Part shown: positions 18,404 through 28,128 of the stretch, piece by piece
Position numbering within the stretch: position 1 is the stretch's first letter
Layout: every line of letters begins with the position of its first letter
DNA from: Bacteroidota bacterium
Lineage (GTDB): Bacteria; Bacteroidota; Bacteroidia; Bacteroidales; Prolixibacteraceae
DNA: 64,000 nucleotides
Assembly: GCA_023251435.1 (NCBI GenBank)
Contig: JAHEYU010000011.1
Location: 43,334 to 107,333, forward strand
Direction: 5' to 3'
The notes under the pieces: model-generated
The model's input: the letters and a program-made list of their open reading frames with translations, nothing else
Told to the model about the DNA's origin: nothing
The model's database searches: none
Translations under genes and position numbers: made by a program

Positions 18404-18434
18404 TTTGGAGAAAGAAAAAATAGGTATATATTTG
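18404..18434 (+). promoter_or_regulatory. Bacteroidetes-type promoter of the tRNA cluster
   Basis: TTTG at 18404-18407, then 19 bp, then TATATTTG at 18427-18434: an exact match in sequence and spacing to the Bacteroidetes sigma-ABfr consensus. It lies 49 bp before the first tRNA. Confidence 0.8.
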
Positions 18435-18483
18435 CAACGCTGTTTTAGAAAGCACTAAACAGTACGTTCAAACCAGAAATTTT

Positions 18484-18556
<73 letters not shown>

Positions 18557-18568
18557 CTTTTTAAGGAG

Positions 18569-18651
18569 GCCCGGATGGTGGAATCGGTAGACACGCAGGA
18601 CTTAAAATCCTGTGGCCATTGGCTGTGCGGGTTCAAGTCCCGCTCCGGGTA
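18569..18651 (+). tRNA. tRNA-Leu (TAA)
   Basis: 83-nt class II tRNA. Acceptor GCCCGGA pairs with TCCGGGT (first pair G-U), anticodon stem CAGGA/TCCTG with loop CTTAAAA (anticodon TAA), long variable arm TGGCCATTGGCTGT, T loop TTCAAGT. Discriminator A; no encoded CCA. Confidence 0.96.
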
Positions 18652-18682
18652 CTTTTTAGAAAATCTGGTTCAATAATTTATT

Positions 18683-18755
<73 letters not shown>

Positions 18756-18761
18756 CAAAAG

Positions 18762-18793
18762 AAAGCACTTCAAGAAACTGAAGTGCTTTTTTC
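18762..18793 (+). terminator. terminator of the tRNA cluster
   Basis: Stem agcacttca (18764-18772), loop of six, stem tgaagtgct (18779-18787), then six or more T. Strong intrinsic terminator. Confidence 0.88.
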
Positions 18794-18895
18794 GTTTTCA
18801 AAGTATTACAAATCACAGGCTCCAATAATTTTCATAATCAATGCACAATTAATATGTTCAGACTGCGTTTTGATGAAAACCTTAAAAATTTCAAT

Positions 18896-19303
18896 ATGAA
18901 ATCAACAAAGTATTTAATCCTTTTTATTCTGGCATCAGTACTAGCAATCTCATCGTGCAAGAAAGATGAGGCAACTCTTTCTAAAAGAGAGTTGTTGACA
19001 GCAAGGTCATGGCAGCTTTTATCGATAAAAGAAAATGGGGTAACAGATGTTTTAGATGAGTGTGACAAAGATAATATCCTGACCTTTATATCGGATGGTA
19101 CCTATACCTTTGATCCAAATGTGATTAAATGTGATTTAGTAAATGTAATTGAATCTGGAACCTGGTCACTGTCAAGCGACGAAAAATTTCTAATTCTTGA
19201 TGACGGAGGATTGATGACCATTATTGAACTCACAAAGACTAAATTGGTGATTTTGGAAGTTGGAAATGTTAACAGTTATGAAATGACGCTAATTGCAATA
19301 TAG
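18896..19303 (+). CDS. lipocalin-like lipoprotein
   Basis: Small lipoprotein of 135 aa. An upstream in-frame ATG at 18854 would put 14 charged residues before the signal peptide, so the ATG at 18896 is preferred. Signal MKSTKYLILFILASVLAISSC with the lipobox Cys at residue 21 and KKDE behind it, typical of surface or outer-membrane lipoproteins in this phylum. The mature part begins LTARSWQLLSIKENG and continues as beta strands with ...LTFISDGTYTF..., ...SGTWSLSSDEKFLILDDGG..., the pattern of lipocalin-like Bacteroidetes lipoproteins. Ligand and role unknown. It lies between the tRNA cluster and a converging aminotransferase gene. Confidence 0.78.
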   Translation: MKSTKYLILFILASVLAISSCKKDEATLSKRELLTARSWQLLSIKENGVTDVLDECDKDNILTFISDGTYTFDPNVIKCDLVNVIESGTWSLSSDEKFLILDDGGLMTIIELTKTKLVILEVGNVNSYEMTLIAI

Positions 19304-19328
19304 AGGATAATCCGGAAGATACGAGTAC

Positions 19329-19367
19329 AAAAAAAGCGTCCGGAATCAAATCCGAACGCTTTTTTAT
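19329..19367. terminator. bidirectional terminator between the lipoprotein and aminotransferase genes
   Basis: aaaaagcgtccgga / tccgaacgcttttt hairpin between convergent genes, flanked by A and T runs on the two sides. Confidence 0.8.
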
Positions 19368-19386
19368 GCTTTGTGTGTTATAATTG

Positions 19387-20613
19387 CTATTCTTCAGCAA
19401 TAGCAGCCATCTGCCTTACTTTACTTCCTGGATAAACTTTCAGGGCTTCTTCCAGAATTTTAAGTGATGTAGCTAAATCTTCTTTTTTTAGTACGTAGGC
19501 AATCCTGACTTCATCTTTTCCGTAGCCGGGGGTGGTATAAAAACCGGAGGCAGGTGCCATAAAGATGGTTTGGTTTTCGTATTCGAAATCGCTCAGTAAC
19601 CAGGCGCAAAATGTATCGGCATCGTCAACCGGAATACGGGCAACTGTGTAAAAGGCGCCCATCGGAATGGGTGAATAAACACCGTTTATGCGGTTCAGTC
19701 CGTCGATCAGGAATTTGCGACGTTCTACATACTCATCGTAGATGTCGTGCATGTATTCCTTGTTATTTTCGAGCGAAGCTTCTGCGGCAATTTGTCCGAT
19801 CAGTGGCGGGCTTAAACGCGCCTGGCAAAACTTCATTACATTCTTTTTAAGTGCTTTGTTTTTGGTGATCAAAGCGCCAATTCGCAAGCCGCATTCGCTG
19901 TATCGTTTCGAAACCGAGTCGATCAGTACCACATTTTGCTCAATTCCTTCGAGATGAAAAGCAGAAATATAAGGTGCTCCGGTGTAGCAGAATTCGCGGT
20001 AAACCTCATCGGAGAAAAGGTACAAGTCGTATTTTTTGATCAGATCGCGTATCTGGCTCATTTCGCTGCGGTTGTACAAATATCCGGTTGGGTTATTCGG
20101 GTTGCAGATCAATATCCCTTTAGTTCTCGGAGTGATCAGTTTTTCGAATTCAGAAACTGGCGGCAAAGCAAAACCTTCATCAATTTTCGACGGAATTGAT
20201 TTGATTACAGCTCCTGCCAAAATCGCGAATGCAGTGTAATTGGCATAAGCCGGTTCGGGAACGATAATTTCGTCGCCCGGATCGAGACAAGCCAAAAAGG
20301 CAAAGGTAACCGCTTCCGAACCTCCGGAAGTAATAATAATGTCCTCGGCAGTAACATCAATGTTGAACGTGTGATAGTACGCCGCCAGCTTTTCACGGAA
20401 TGATTTTATTCCTTCACTGGGAGAATACTCCAGAATTTTACGGTCGATGTTGCGGATGGCGTCAATCGCATTTTGAGGCGTTGGCAAATCCGGTTGCCCA
20501 ATGTTTAGGTGAAACACCTTTCTTCCCATTTCTTTGGCTTTGTCGGCCAAAGGAACCAGTTTCCGGATGGGCGAATCCGGCATTAAATTTCCACGTTCCG
20601 ATGTATTTGGCAT
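19387..20613 (-). CDS. PLP-dependent class I aminotransferase (aspartate aminotransferase-like)
   Basis: Fold-type I aminotransferase, 408 aa, cytosolic. Seen: HLNIGQPDLPTP, EYSPSEGIKSFREKLA, TSGGSEAVTFAF (PLP phosphate), EPAYANY, ILICNPNNPTGYLYNRSEM (substrate-binding NPxNPTG), SDEVYREF and SVSKRYSECGLRIG with the PLP-binding Lys. This subgroup is usually annotated as aspartate or aromatic aminotransferase; the amino-acid substrate cannot be read from the sequence. It is monocistronic and diverges from ald with 260 bp between. Both neighbours act in amino-acid/keto-acid exchange, which may or may not be meaningful. Confidence 0.9.
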   Translation of the reverse strand: MPNTSERGNLMPDSPIRKLVPLADKAKEMGRKVFHLNIGQPDLPTPQNAIDAIRNIDRKILEYSPSEGIKSFREKLAAYYHTFNIDVTAEDIIITSGGSEAVTFAFLACLDPGDEIIVPEPAYANYTAFAILAGAVIKSIPSKIDEGFALPPVSEFEKLITPRTKGILICNPNNPTGYLYNRSEMSQIRDLIKKYDLYLFSDEVYREFCYTGAPYISAFHLEGIEQNVVLIDSVSKRYSECGLRIGALITKNKALKKNVMKFCQARLSPPLIGQIAAEASLENNKEYMHDIYDEYVERRKFLIDGLNRINGVYSPIPMGAFYTVARIPVDDADTFCAWLLSDFEYENQTIFMAPASGFYTTPGYGKDEVRIAYVLKKEDLATSLKILEEALKVYPGSKVRQMAAIAEE

Positions 20614-20642
20614 GTTGTAGAAAATATTATCAGTAAAGGCCG

Positions 20643-20650
20643 CAAATATA
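20643..20650 (-). promoter_or_regulatory. -7 element TATATTTG for the aminotransferase gene
   Basis: On the minus strand TATATTTG lies 30 bp before the aminotransferase ATG. No TTTG is found at the right -33 distance, so only the -7 part is supported. Confidence 0.4.
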
Positions 20651-20834
20651 CGATTATCAAACTTAAATTAAAATTTTAGGTTTTGGTTTAATATGAAATC
20701 TTAATGGCTTAATAACTTTCAATTTAATAGGCCGTTCGCATGATTTGTGGAATAGTGTTTGAAATTTGTATGACAGATTTTTGTGCCGTACCAATTCATT
20801 GTTTTTTATCATGTTTTCCGATAGTCAGATCGCC

Positions 20835-20842
20835 TAATTTTG
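20835..20842 (+). promoter_or_regulatory. -7 element TAATTTTG upstream of ald
   Basis: TAnnTTTG match 31 bp before the ald ATG. The -33 region (around 20812) has T-rich sequence but no exact TTTG. Confidence 0.4.
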
Positions 20843-20873
20843 AGGCCTTCGAAAACAATAAAATACTACGACG

Positions 20874-21986
20874 ATGATTATAGGAGTTCCAAAAGAAATT
20901 AAAAACAACGAAAACCGCGTTGCTTTAACACCGGCAGGTGCTGCCGAAATGGTGAAAAGTGGTCATACCGTTTTTGTTCAGGCTACTGCCGGAATGGGAA
21001 GCGGATTTAGTGATGAAGATTATATTCATGCAGGTGCAACCATTCTTCCTACGATCGAAGAAGTGTATGCCATTGCTGAAATGATTATTAAAGTGAAAGA
21101 GCCGATTGAATCGGAATATAAACTGATCAAGAAAGATCAGATTTTATTTACCTATTTCCATTTTGCTTCTTACGAGCCATTGACCAAAGCCATGATCGAA
21201 AACGGCTCAATTTGTCTGGCCTACGAAACAGTTGAAATGCCTGACCGTTCGTTGCCTTTGCTTATTCCGATGTCGGAAGTTGCTGGTCGTATGTCGGTTC
21301 AGGAAGGTGCCAAATACCTGGAAAAAACTTTCGGCGGATATGGAGTATTACTGGGCGGTGTTCCTGGAGTCCCACCTGCAAAAGTACTGATTATTGGTGG
21401 TGGAATTGTTGGAACCGAAGCCGCTAAAATGGCCGGAGGTTTAGGCGCTGATGTTACTATCACCGACGTGAGCCTGAAACGCTTGCGTTACCTCGATGAT
21501 ATTATGCCTGCCAATGTAAAAACCATGATGAGTAACGAATATAACATCCGCGAGATGGTTCGTAATTCGGATGTAATTATTGGAGCAGTTTTAATCCCCG
21601 GAGCTGTTGCTCCAAAACTGGTAACCCGCGATATGCTTCCCACCATGAAGCCGGGAACTGTTTTGGTTGATGTGGCAGTTGATCAGGGAGGTTGTTTCGA
21701 AACAACTTTGCCAACAACTCACGATCATCCGACTTTTGTAATCGACCACGTAATTCATTATTGCGTTGCCAATATGCCTGGCGCCGTGCCACGCACATCG
21801 ACTTTGGCATTGACCAATGCAACACTGCCTTATGCAATCGAAATTGCAAATAAAGGTTGGAAGAAAGCCTGCACCGAAAGCGAACCTTTGAGAAAAGGCT
21901 TGAATGTTGTAAGCGGAAAAGTTGTTTACGAAGGAGTTGCTGAAGCCTTCGGACTTCCTTATCAAGATGTTAAAACAGTACTATAG
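20874..21986 (+). CDS. ald: alanine dehydrogenase
   Basis: NAD-dependent oxidative deamination of L-alanine to pyruvate and ammonia (or the reverse), 370 aa, standard length. N-terminal MIIGVPKEIKNNENRVALTPAG is diagnostic. KVKEP and FTYFHFASYEPLT hold the catalytic Lys and His; the Rossmann domain shows KVLIIGGGIVGTEAAKMAGGLGADVTITD; then VLIPGAVAPKLV, DVAVDQGGCFETT and NMPGAVPRTST. All functional motifs are intact. It is a single-gene unit followed by two hairpins. Confidence 0.96.
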   Translation: MIIGVPKEIKNNENRVALTPAGAAEMVKSGHTVFVQATAGMGSGFSDEDYIHAGATILPTIEEVYAIAEMIIKVKEPIESEYKLIKKDQILFTYFHFASYEPLTKAMIENGSICLAYETVEMPDRSLPLLIPMSEVAGRMSVQEGAKYLEKTFGGYGVLLGGVPGVPPAKVLIIGGGIVGTEAAKMAGGLGADVTITDVSLKRLRYLDDIMPANVKTMMSNEYNIREMVRNSDVIIGAVLIPGAVAPKLVTRDMLPTMKPGTVLVDVAVDQGGCFETTLPTTHDHPTFVIDHVIHYCVANMPGAVPRTSTLALTNATLPYAIEIANKGWKKACTESEPLRKGLNVVSGKVVYEGVAEAFGLPYQDVKTVL

Positions 21987-21994
21987 TCCTGATG

Positions 21995-22018
21995 AAACCC
22001 CGGTAAAAAGGGGTTTTG
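21995..22018 (+). terminator. ald terminator
   Basis: aaacccc, an eight-base loop, ggggtttt, directly behind ald. Confidence 0.7.
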
Positions 22019-22027
22019 CTCTATAAA

Positions 22028-22072
22028 TGAAACAGAAAAGCCGGAATTTTTGATTCCGGCTTTTCTGTTTCA
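22028..22072. terminator. long perfect inverted repeat, probably a bidirectional terminator
   Basis: Perfect 20-bp arms (tgaaacagaaaagccggaat and its complement) around a five-base loop, between ald (+) and the MutS-like gene (-). It contains internal A and T runs usable in both directions and is far longer than a usual terminator stem. Confidence 0.7.
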
Positions 22073-22161
22073 TCAGATTGATTCCTGAAGTTCACGTTAA
22101 ATTGTAAAGATGTTGTATATTATCCACAAAATGGGCGTATTTGCTGAAATTACACCACAAT

Positions 22162-23484
22162 TCAGCTAATCGAATTCAGGATGTCGATTATCTTTTCATT
22201 TTTGATAATGAGCATTCCAAGTCTTTCATGCGATACCCCGGTTGATAATTTGTAGCTGTAAGTTGGCTGGTGGTCAATTAATTCCGAATCAAAATACATG
22301 AATTGAATGCTATTGATACTTTTAATTTCTTCAGCCACTTCAGTAATATGAGTTGAAATATAAAATGTGCAACTCGAAATTTTTGCAAATGATTTAATAA
22401 TTATCAGCGAAGCATCGAATGCATCTTTTACGTTTGTTCCCCTGAATAATTCATCAAAAATTATGAATAGATTTCCTTTCTCTTGAATCTTCAGTGCTGT
22501 TTCTTTAACGCGTTTTACCTCGCTGTAAAAATGACTGTAGCCCCTGTTCATGTCATCTGAAAGGTTGATGGTGGATATTATTCCATTATAAATGGTTGTT
22601 TCCATTTGGTTGGCCGGAACAGGAAATCCCAGATGAGAAAGGTATATTGACAACCCAACAGATTTAAGGAAAGTTGATTTTCCGGCCATGTTTGGACCGG
22701 TTAGAAAACACAGATTTTTAGTTTTATCAAAAACAACATTATAAGGTACCGCATTTTTCAAAAAAGGATGGAATAATCCGGTTACGGAAAGTCTTGGTTT
22801 TAAATCAGGCAAATATTCAGGGAAGGCGAATTTGTTTAGCCTAGCTGCTTTAGCAACAGAAATGTAGGCGTCGATGTCATATACCAACTGGATAATTTCT
22901 ATCATTTCATTTTTGTACTTCTTTCTGATATGGTTGTCAAAACTATTTAGTTTCACACATGAATATTTTTCTTTCGCAGTAATTATTTCCCTAATTTCAG
23001 GATTGCAAATGAACTCATATATGCGTTTAATTAGATTATCGAGCTCTTCTGGGAGTGTTAATTCAATAATTGATTCCAGTTTTTCATTCAGGTGTTTGAA
23101 AAGAAAAATTAGCTGCCTGATTCCGGATTGTATGATGTAGTAATTGTTTAGTGGCTTTAACCGGTACGAAATAGCCTGAAGATATGCATCGAGAAAATTA
23201 TTTCGCAAAGGCGATACGTTTAAGTTTAAATAATGCTCAATAAAATCGAACTGTCCTGAATTAATAGTAAGCTCAAATTCAATATCATAGATAAATTTGA
23301 TAGTATCTCTTCTCTGTTGTATTTTGTTAATGTCGGTCAAAGGCGAGTGCATTAACCTGAACAAATGCCTTTTACCTCCATGGGTCTTCGTGTTGTTGTA
23401 ATACCGAAATATGGAATTCGGTGATTTCTCGTTTCCAAAGATTTCTAAATCTTGAATTGTTTGTTTATCGAACTCAAAATTCAT
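22162..23484 (-). CDS. MutS-like ATPase lacking the mismatch-binding domain
   Basis: 440-aa MutS-family protein. It lacks MutS domains I and II and starts directly with a helical core resembling MutS domain III (SIFRYYNNTKTHGGKRHLFRLMHSPLTD). The C-terminal ATPase is complete: Walker [35 protein letters not shown], Walker B LFIIFDELFRGTNVKDA, then STHITEVAEE. No Smr nuclease domain is present, so it is neither MutS2 nor the repair MutS at 15738. Bacteroidetes carry such short MutS-related proteins; their task is not established. Codon use is more AT-rich than that of neighbours. Structural or DNA-junction binding roles are possible but unproven. Confidence 0.85.
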   Translation of the reverse strand: MNFEFDKQTIQDLEIFGNEKSPNSIFRYYNNTKTHGGKRHLFRLMHSPLTDINKIQQRRDTIKFIYDIEFELTINSGQFDFIEHYLNLNVSPLRNNFLDAYLQAISYRLKPLNNYYIIQSGIRQLIFLFKHLNEKLESIIELTLPEELDNLIKRIYEFICNPEIREIITAKEKYSCVKLNSFDNHIRKKYKNEMIEIIQLVYDIDAYISVAKAARLNKFAFPEYLPDLKPRLSVTGLFHPFLKNAVPYNVVFDKTKNLCFLTGPNMAGKSTFLKSVGLSIYLSHLGFPVPANQMETTIYNGIISTINLSDDMNRGYSHFYSEVKRVKETALKIQEKGNLFIIFDELFRGTNVKDAFDASLIIIKSFAKISSCTFYISTHITEVAEEIKSINSIQFMYFDSELIDHQPTYSYKLSTGVSHERLGMLIIKNEKIIDILNSIS

Positions 23485-23652
23485 GTTTCAATAAGGTTTA
23501 GTTGGTGTTGGTTTTTATCCCGAAAAAGTCAAGTCCTTTTTGTTATAAATGTAGAAACTCAAAAGCTTAAAAAACTATAATTTTTCATAATTGTTTGTAA
23601 TTGTTTCTGATTAACTACTGATGATTTTATTCCTCCAACGAACTAATTTTTC

Positions 23653-23660
23653 TATTTTTG
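23653..23660 (+). promoter_or_regulatory. -7 element TATTTTTG upstream of valS
   Basis: TAnnTTTG match 49 bp before the valS start; the -33 region has only TTTTA (about 23625). The remaining 225-bp spacer shows no gene. Confidence 0.4.
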
Positions 23661-23709
23661 CACCTTCGCTTAAAAAGACAAACAGAATATACTCAATAAA
23701 ATACCAAAA

Positions 23710-26337
23710 ATGGAAATCCCAAGTAAGTACAATCCCGCCGAAGTTGAAGACAAATGGTACAAATACTGGATGGAGAACAAATTCTTCCATTCCGAACCCG
23801 ATGAACGTGAACCTTATACGATTGTCATTCCTCCACCAAACGTCACGGGTGTGTTGCACATGGGACACATGCTCAACAATACCATTCAGGATATTTTAAC
23901 GCGTCGTGCCAGGATGTTGGGCAAGAATGCATGTTGGGTGCCCGGAACCGACCATGCCTCGATTGCTACCGAAGCCCGTGTTGTGAACAAACTGAAGAAT
24001 GAAGGAATCTCAAAATTTGATTTGAGTCGTGAAGAATTTCTGGAACATGCATGGGAATGGACCAACAAACACGGCGGAATCATTCTGGAGCAGTTAAAAA
24101 AACTGGGTGCATCCTGTGATTGGGATCGTACTGCTTTTACCATGGACGAAGTGCGCAGCGAATCGGTAATTAAAACATTTGTCGATTTGTACGACAAAGG
24201 CCTGATTTATCGCGGCGTTCGGATGGTGAACTGGGATCCGGCAGCAAAAACTGCGTTGTCTGACGAAGAGGTGATTTTCAAGGAAGTACAGTCGAAACTG
24301 TATTATCTGAAATACAAAATAGATGGCGAAGACGGTTTTGTGACGATTGCAACTACACGTCCGGAAACAATACTTGGTGATACTGCAGTTTGCGTAAATC
24401 CTTTAGATGAGCGTTTTTTGAATTTGAAAGGCAAACGGGTTTTGGTACCGCTGATCAACCGTTCCATTCCTATTATTGAAGATGAATACGTCGACATGGA
24501 ATTCGGTACAGGCTGCCTGAAAATCACGCCTTCGCACGATGTGAATGACTATGAAATTGGACTTCGCTTCAATTTGCCAAGCATCGATATTTTCAACGAA
24601 GACGGCACTATGAGCGAAGCTGCCGGAATGTTTGTAGGCGAAGATCGTTTTGATGTTCGTGAGAAAATCATGATTGATCTGGAAGCCGCCGGAAATGTGG
24701 CTAAAGTGGAAGATTATACCAATAAAGTGGGTTTCTCCGAACGTACTCACGTTCCAATCGAACCCAAATTATCGGCTCAGTGGTTCCTGAAAATGGATAC
24801 ACTCATTAAACCTGCCACTGACAATGTGCTGAACGATACCATTCAGTTTTATCCGCCGAAATTTAAGAATACCTACCGCCACTGGATGGAAAACATCAAA
24901 GACTGGTGCATCAGCCGTCAGTTGTGGTGGGGTCACCGCATTCCGGTTTATTACCTGTCCGATGGTGGTTTTGTGGTTGCCGACAGCGATGAAAAAGCAT
25001 TGGCATTGGCTCAGTCAAAAACCGGAAATGCCAACCTAAAAATGACTGATCTACATCAGGATGAAGATGTGCTTGATACCTGGTTTTCCAGCTGGTTGTG
25101 GCCAATTTCGGTTTTCGACGGAATCAGTAATCCGGATAATAAGGAAATCAACTACTATTACCCAACCAACGATTTGGTAACAGGTCCGGATATTATTTTC
25201 TTCTGGGTGGCCCGAATGATCATTGCCGGGTACGAATACCGCGATCTGTTTCCGTTTAAAAATGTATATTTTACCGGAATGGTGCGCGACAAACAGCGTC
25301 GCAAAATGTCGAAATCGCTGGGTAATTCGCCCGATCCGCTCGACCTGATTGATACTTACGGAGCAGATGGTATTCGCGTTGGCATGTTGCTTTGCTCGCC
25401 TGCCGGTGGCGATTTGATGTTCGACGAAAGTTTGCCACAACAAGGCGCCGGTTTTGTAACCAAAATCTGGAACTCATTCCGTTTGGTGAATGGCTGGGAA
25501 GTGGATGCAAAACTTCCACAGCCTGAACATTCAAAATTAGCGATCAGTTGGTTCCACGAAAAGTTCAGCCAGATTGTAGAGCAAACCGACGACCACTTCG
25601 ATAAATTCCGTATTTCGGATGCCTTGATGAATGTGTACACTACGGTTCGCGACGAGTTCTCCGGATGGTTGCTCGAAATGGTGAAACCAGCTTATCAGCA
25701 ACCCATTGACGGGAAAACATACGAGGAACTGATTGATATCTTTGATGAAGTATTGCGCTTTTTGCATCCGTTTATGCCTTTCGTGAGCGAGGAGGTATGG
25801 CAGTTGCTGAAAGAACGCCAAAAGGGTGATAGCATTACGATCAGCTCATGGCCAAAATCGACTGGCTACGATGAGACGCTGATCGCGCAGTTTGAAGATG
25901 TGAAAGAAGCCATTGCCGGAATCCGCACCATTCGCACCAAAAATAATATTCCGCAGAAAGATCAGCTCGAATTGGCCATCATGGTTGGCGACAAAGGTTT
26001 TGCTCCTGAATTCAACAGCGTGATAGTGAAAATGGGCAACCTTTCGGCCTTAAATCTGGTTACCGAAGAAGTAAAATTAGCCGCTTCATTCCTGGTAAAA
26101 TCGACTACTTTCTTTGTCCCAATGGGCGGAACCATTGACGTGGAAGAAGAACTGAAAAAACTTCAGGTTGAACTGGATTACACCAAAGGCTTCCTGAATT
26201 CGGTCCTTAAAAAACTAAGCAACGAACGTTTTGTAAGCAGCGCTCCCGAAGCTGTTGTAGCTGTAGAACGTGCCAAGCAGGCAGATGCCGAAGCCAAAAT
26301 AAAGGTGTTGGAAGAGCAGTTAGCGGGATTGAAATAA
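23710..26337 (+). CDS. valS: valine--tRNA ligase
   Basis: Class I aminoacyl-tRNA synthetase, 875 aa. Signature [15 protein letters not shown] (HIGH motif, about residues 38-52), [10 protein letters not shown], connective editing domain with [13 protein letters not shown] and [25 protein letters not shown], and [14 protein letters not shown] (KMSKS, Lys532). The anticodon-binding helix bundle ends in the C-terminal coiled coil typical of ValRS ([17 protein letters not shown] onwards). Complete and monocistronic, with a hairpin 155 bp downstream. Confidence 0.98.
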   Translation: MEIPSKYNPAEVEDKWYKYWMENKFFHSEPDEREPYTIVIPPPNVTGVLHMGHMLNNTIQDILTRRARMLGKNACWVPGTDHASIATEARVVNKLKNEGISKFDLSREEFLEHAWEWTNKHGGIILEQLKKLGASCDWDRTAFTMDEVRSESVIKTFVDLYDKGLIYRGVRMVNWDPAAKTALSDEEVIFKEVQSKLYYLKYKIDGEDGFVTIATTRPETILGDTAVCVNPLDERFLNLKGKRVLVPLINRSIPIIEDEYVDMEFGTGCLKITPSHDVNDYEIGLRFNLPSIDIFNEDGTMSEAAGMFVGEDRFDVREKIMIDLEAAGNVAKVEDYTNKVGFSERTHVPIEPKLSAQWFLKMDTLIKPATDNVLNDTIQFYPPKFKNTYRHWMENIKDWCISRQLWWGHRIPVYYLSDGGFVVADSDEKALALAQSKTGNANLKMTDLHQDEDVLDTWFSSWLWPISVFDGISNPDNKEINYYYPTNDLVTGPDIIFFWVARMIIAGYEYRDLFPFKNVYFTGMVRDKQRRKMSKSLGNSPDPLDLIDTYGADGIRVGMLLCSPAGGDLMFDESLPQQGAGFVTKIWNSFRLVNGWEVDAKLPQPEHSKLAISWFHEKFSQIVEQTDDHFDKFRISDALMNVYTTVRDEFSGWLLEMVKPAYQQPIDGKTYEELIDIFDEVLRFLHPFMPFVSEEVWQLLKERQKGDSITISSWPKSTGYDETLIAQFEDVKEAIAGIRTIRTKNNIPQKDQLELAIMVGDKGFAPEFNSVIVKMGNLSALNLVTEEVKLAASFLVKSTTFFVPMGGTIDVEEELKKLQVELDYTKGFLNSVLKKLSNERFVSSAPEAVVAVERAKQADAEAKIKVLEEQLAGLK

Positions 26338-26452
26338 AATACTTTGTTAAAATACGTTAAAAACAGGCAGACTGGGAAATTCCTTTAAGGGTGTTTCCTT
26401 TCTGGATTGTTATATAGTCGTATTGCGGAATTTTTTTTCATAAGTTTGTTTT

Positions 26453-26523
26453 GGTTTTCGGCAAAGACATAAGGTCTTGCGAAAAACTTTAAAGGGCATG
26501 GGGTGAGATCCGATGCCCTTTTT
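26453..26523 (+). terminator. two hairpins after valS, the second a terminator
   Basis: The 345-bp space between valS and glmM has an imperfect hairpin (gttttcggcaaagac / gtcttgcgaaaaac, about 26453-26487) and a clear terminator (aaagggcat, loop, atgcccttttt, about 26491-26523). Beyond it lie only the glmM promoter and AT-rich leader. Confidence 0.65.
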
Positions 26524-26589
26524 AATTCCATCCAAAATATTTTGTTCATAAATACATACTTAAAATAATATCAATATCTAATCTTTTCC

Positions 26590-26621
26590 TTTCAGCATTC
26601 CTTTTGAACTCTTTATATTTG
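26590..26621 (+). promoter_or_regulatory. promoter of glmM
   Basis: TATATTTG at 26614-26621 with TTTC (one off TTTG) at 26590-26593, spacing 20 bp. The leader to the ATG is about 60 nt and contains two attgtaaat copies. Confidence 0.5.
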
Positions 26622-26682
26622 CATCCATCTGGCATTTGTTGTTTACTAAATTGTAAATCGTATAATTGTAAATACTTATAAT

Positions 26683-28068
26683 ATGACTTTAATTAAATCA
26701 ATATCAGGAATTCGCGGTACAATTGGCGGAAAACCGGGCGAAGGTTTGAGTCCGCTCGATGTGGTAAAATATACTGCGGCCTATGCTCAATGGGCCAAAC
26801 AGCAGCACCCCGGACAATCAATTACCATTGTTGTAGGGCGCGATGCCCGTATTTCGGGACCGATGGTGCAGTCGCTGGTAGTGGCCACACTTTCGGGAAT
26901 GGGCTGCATGGTAGTCGACCTTGGAATGGCAACTACGCCAACAACCGAGATCGCAGTAAAAGAGGAGCAGGCACAGGGCGGAATTATCCTGACTGCCAGT
27001 CACAACCCAAAACAGTGGAATGCCTTGAAATTGCTCAATCAGGATGGTGAATTTCTGAATGCCGCCGAAGGTGCTTTGGTGCTGGAAATTGCTGAAAACG
27101 AGTCGTATTGGTTTGCTGATGTGGACGATTTGGGCGAGGTTTTCACCAAAGACTATACCGATATTCATATTCAGCAGGTGCTCGATTTGGAACTGGTGGA
27201 TGTGGAAGCTATCCGGGAACCCGGATTTAAAGTAGCCATTGACGCTGTAAATTCAGTCGGAGGTATTGTTATTCCGGCTTTATTGAAGGCTTTGGGAGTG
27301 AAAGAAATTGTTGAAATCAACTGCGAGGCCACGGGCCACTTTGCCCACACTCCTGAACCGCTTCCGGAAAACCTGGTTGAAACTTCTGCAATTATTCGGG
27401 AATCGGGAGTGGATGTCGGTTTTGTGGTCGATCCGGATGTTGACCGTCTGGCAATCATCAGCGAAGACGGATCGATGTTTAACGAAGAGTATTCACTGGT
27501 TTCGATTGCCGATTATGTATTGAGCCAAACTCCCGGAAATACGGTTTCCAACCTTTCATCATCGCGGGCATTGCGCGATATTACTGAAAAGCATGGCGGT
27601 ACTTATTCGGCTGCAGCCGTTGGTGAAGTAAATGTAGTAGCCAAAATGAAAGCAACCAATGCTGTTATTGGCGGCGAAGGAAACGGCGGAATTATTTATC
27701 CTGAATCGCATTATGGTCGCGACTCGCTGGTTGGAGTTGCACTGTTTTTAAGTTTATTAGCCAAATCAGGATTAAAATGCTCTGAACTACGCAAAACCTA
27801 TCCTGATTATTTCATTTCAAAAAATAAGATTGAACTCACTCCAGGTATTGACGTGGATGGTATTCTTGTATCAATGAAAGAAAAATACCAGCACGAACAG
27901 GTGACAGATATCGACGGAGTGAAAATCGATTTTGCAGATCGCTGGGTTCATTTGCGTAAATCGAATACCGAGCCGATCATCCGCATTTATGCCGAAGCTC
28001 CTTCAATGGCCGAAGCCGATCAGTTGGCACAATCCATTATTCAGAACATAAAAGCTCTAATTGCCTGA
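26683..28068 (+). CDS. glmM: phosphoglucosamine mutase-like phosphohexomutase
   Basis: Alpha-D-phosphohexomutase, 461 aa. Seen: SGIRGTIGG at the start, the phosphoserine loop ILTASHNP (Ser106), metal loop DPDVDRLAI, sugar-binding GEGNGGIIYPESHYGRDS, and phosphate-binding RKSNTEPIIRIYAEA. These features and length fit GlmM, which makes glucosamine-1-phosphate for UDP-GlcNAc, peptidoglycan and LPS. Bacteroidetes enzymes of this group can also act as phosphoglucomutase or phosphomannomutase, and the GEGNGG loop does not settle this. A single-gene unit closed by a strong terminator. Confidence 0.88.
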   Translation: MTLIKSISGIRGTIGGKPGEGLSPLDVVKYTAAYAQWAKQQHPGQSITIVVGRDARISGPMVQSLVVATLSGMGCMVVDLGMATTPTTEIAVKEEQAQGGIILTASHNPKQWNALKLLNQDGEFLNAAEGALVLEIAENESYWFADVDDLGEVFTKDYTDIHIQQVLDLELVDVEAIREPGFKVAIDAVNSVGGIVIPALLKALGVKEIVEINCEATGHFAHTPEPLPENLVETSAIIRESGVDVGFVVDPDVDRLAIISEDGSMFNEEYSLVSIADYVLSQTPGNTVSNLSSSRALRDITEKHGGTYSAAAVGEVNVVAKMKATNAVIGGEGNGGIIYPESHYGRDSLVGVALFLSLLAKSGLKCSELRKTYPDYFISKNKIELTPGIDVDGILVSMKEKYQHEQVTDIDGVKIDFADRWVHLRKSNTEPIIRIYAEAPSMAEADQLAQSIIQNIKALIA

Positions 28069-28070
28069 AA

Positions 28071-28111
28071 ATAATCAAGGCCGGTTCGAAGTGAGAACCG
28101 GCCTTGATTAT
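28071..28111. terminator. terminator between glmM and the convergent unknown gene
   Basis: Perfect 17-bp arms (ataatcaaggccggttc / gaaccggccttgattat) with a seven-base loop between converging genes. Confidence 0.82.
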
Positions 28112-28128
28112 TCCGCTGATTATTTGGA

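Noticed and set aside
18854..18895. Earlier start of the lipocalin-like lipoprotein
   Set aside because: It would place charged residues ahead of the signal peptide and move the lipobox Cys to residue 35.
26338..26682. Possible small gene or riboswitch between valS and glmM
   Set aside because: No open frame with a convincing start; the hairpins explain the region as terminator sequence and a known-type promoter follows.
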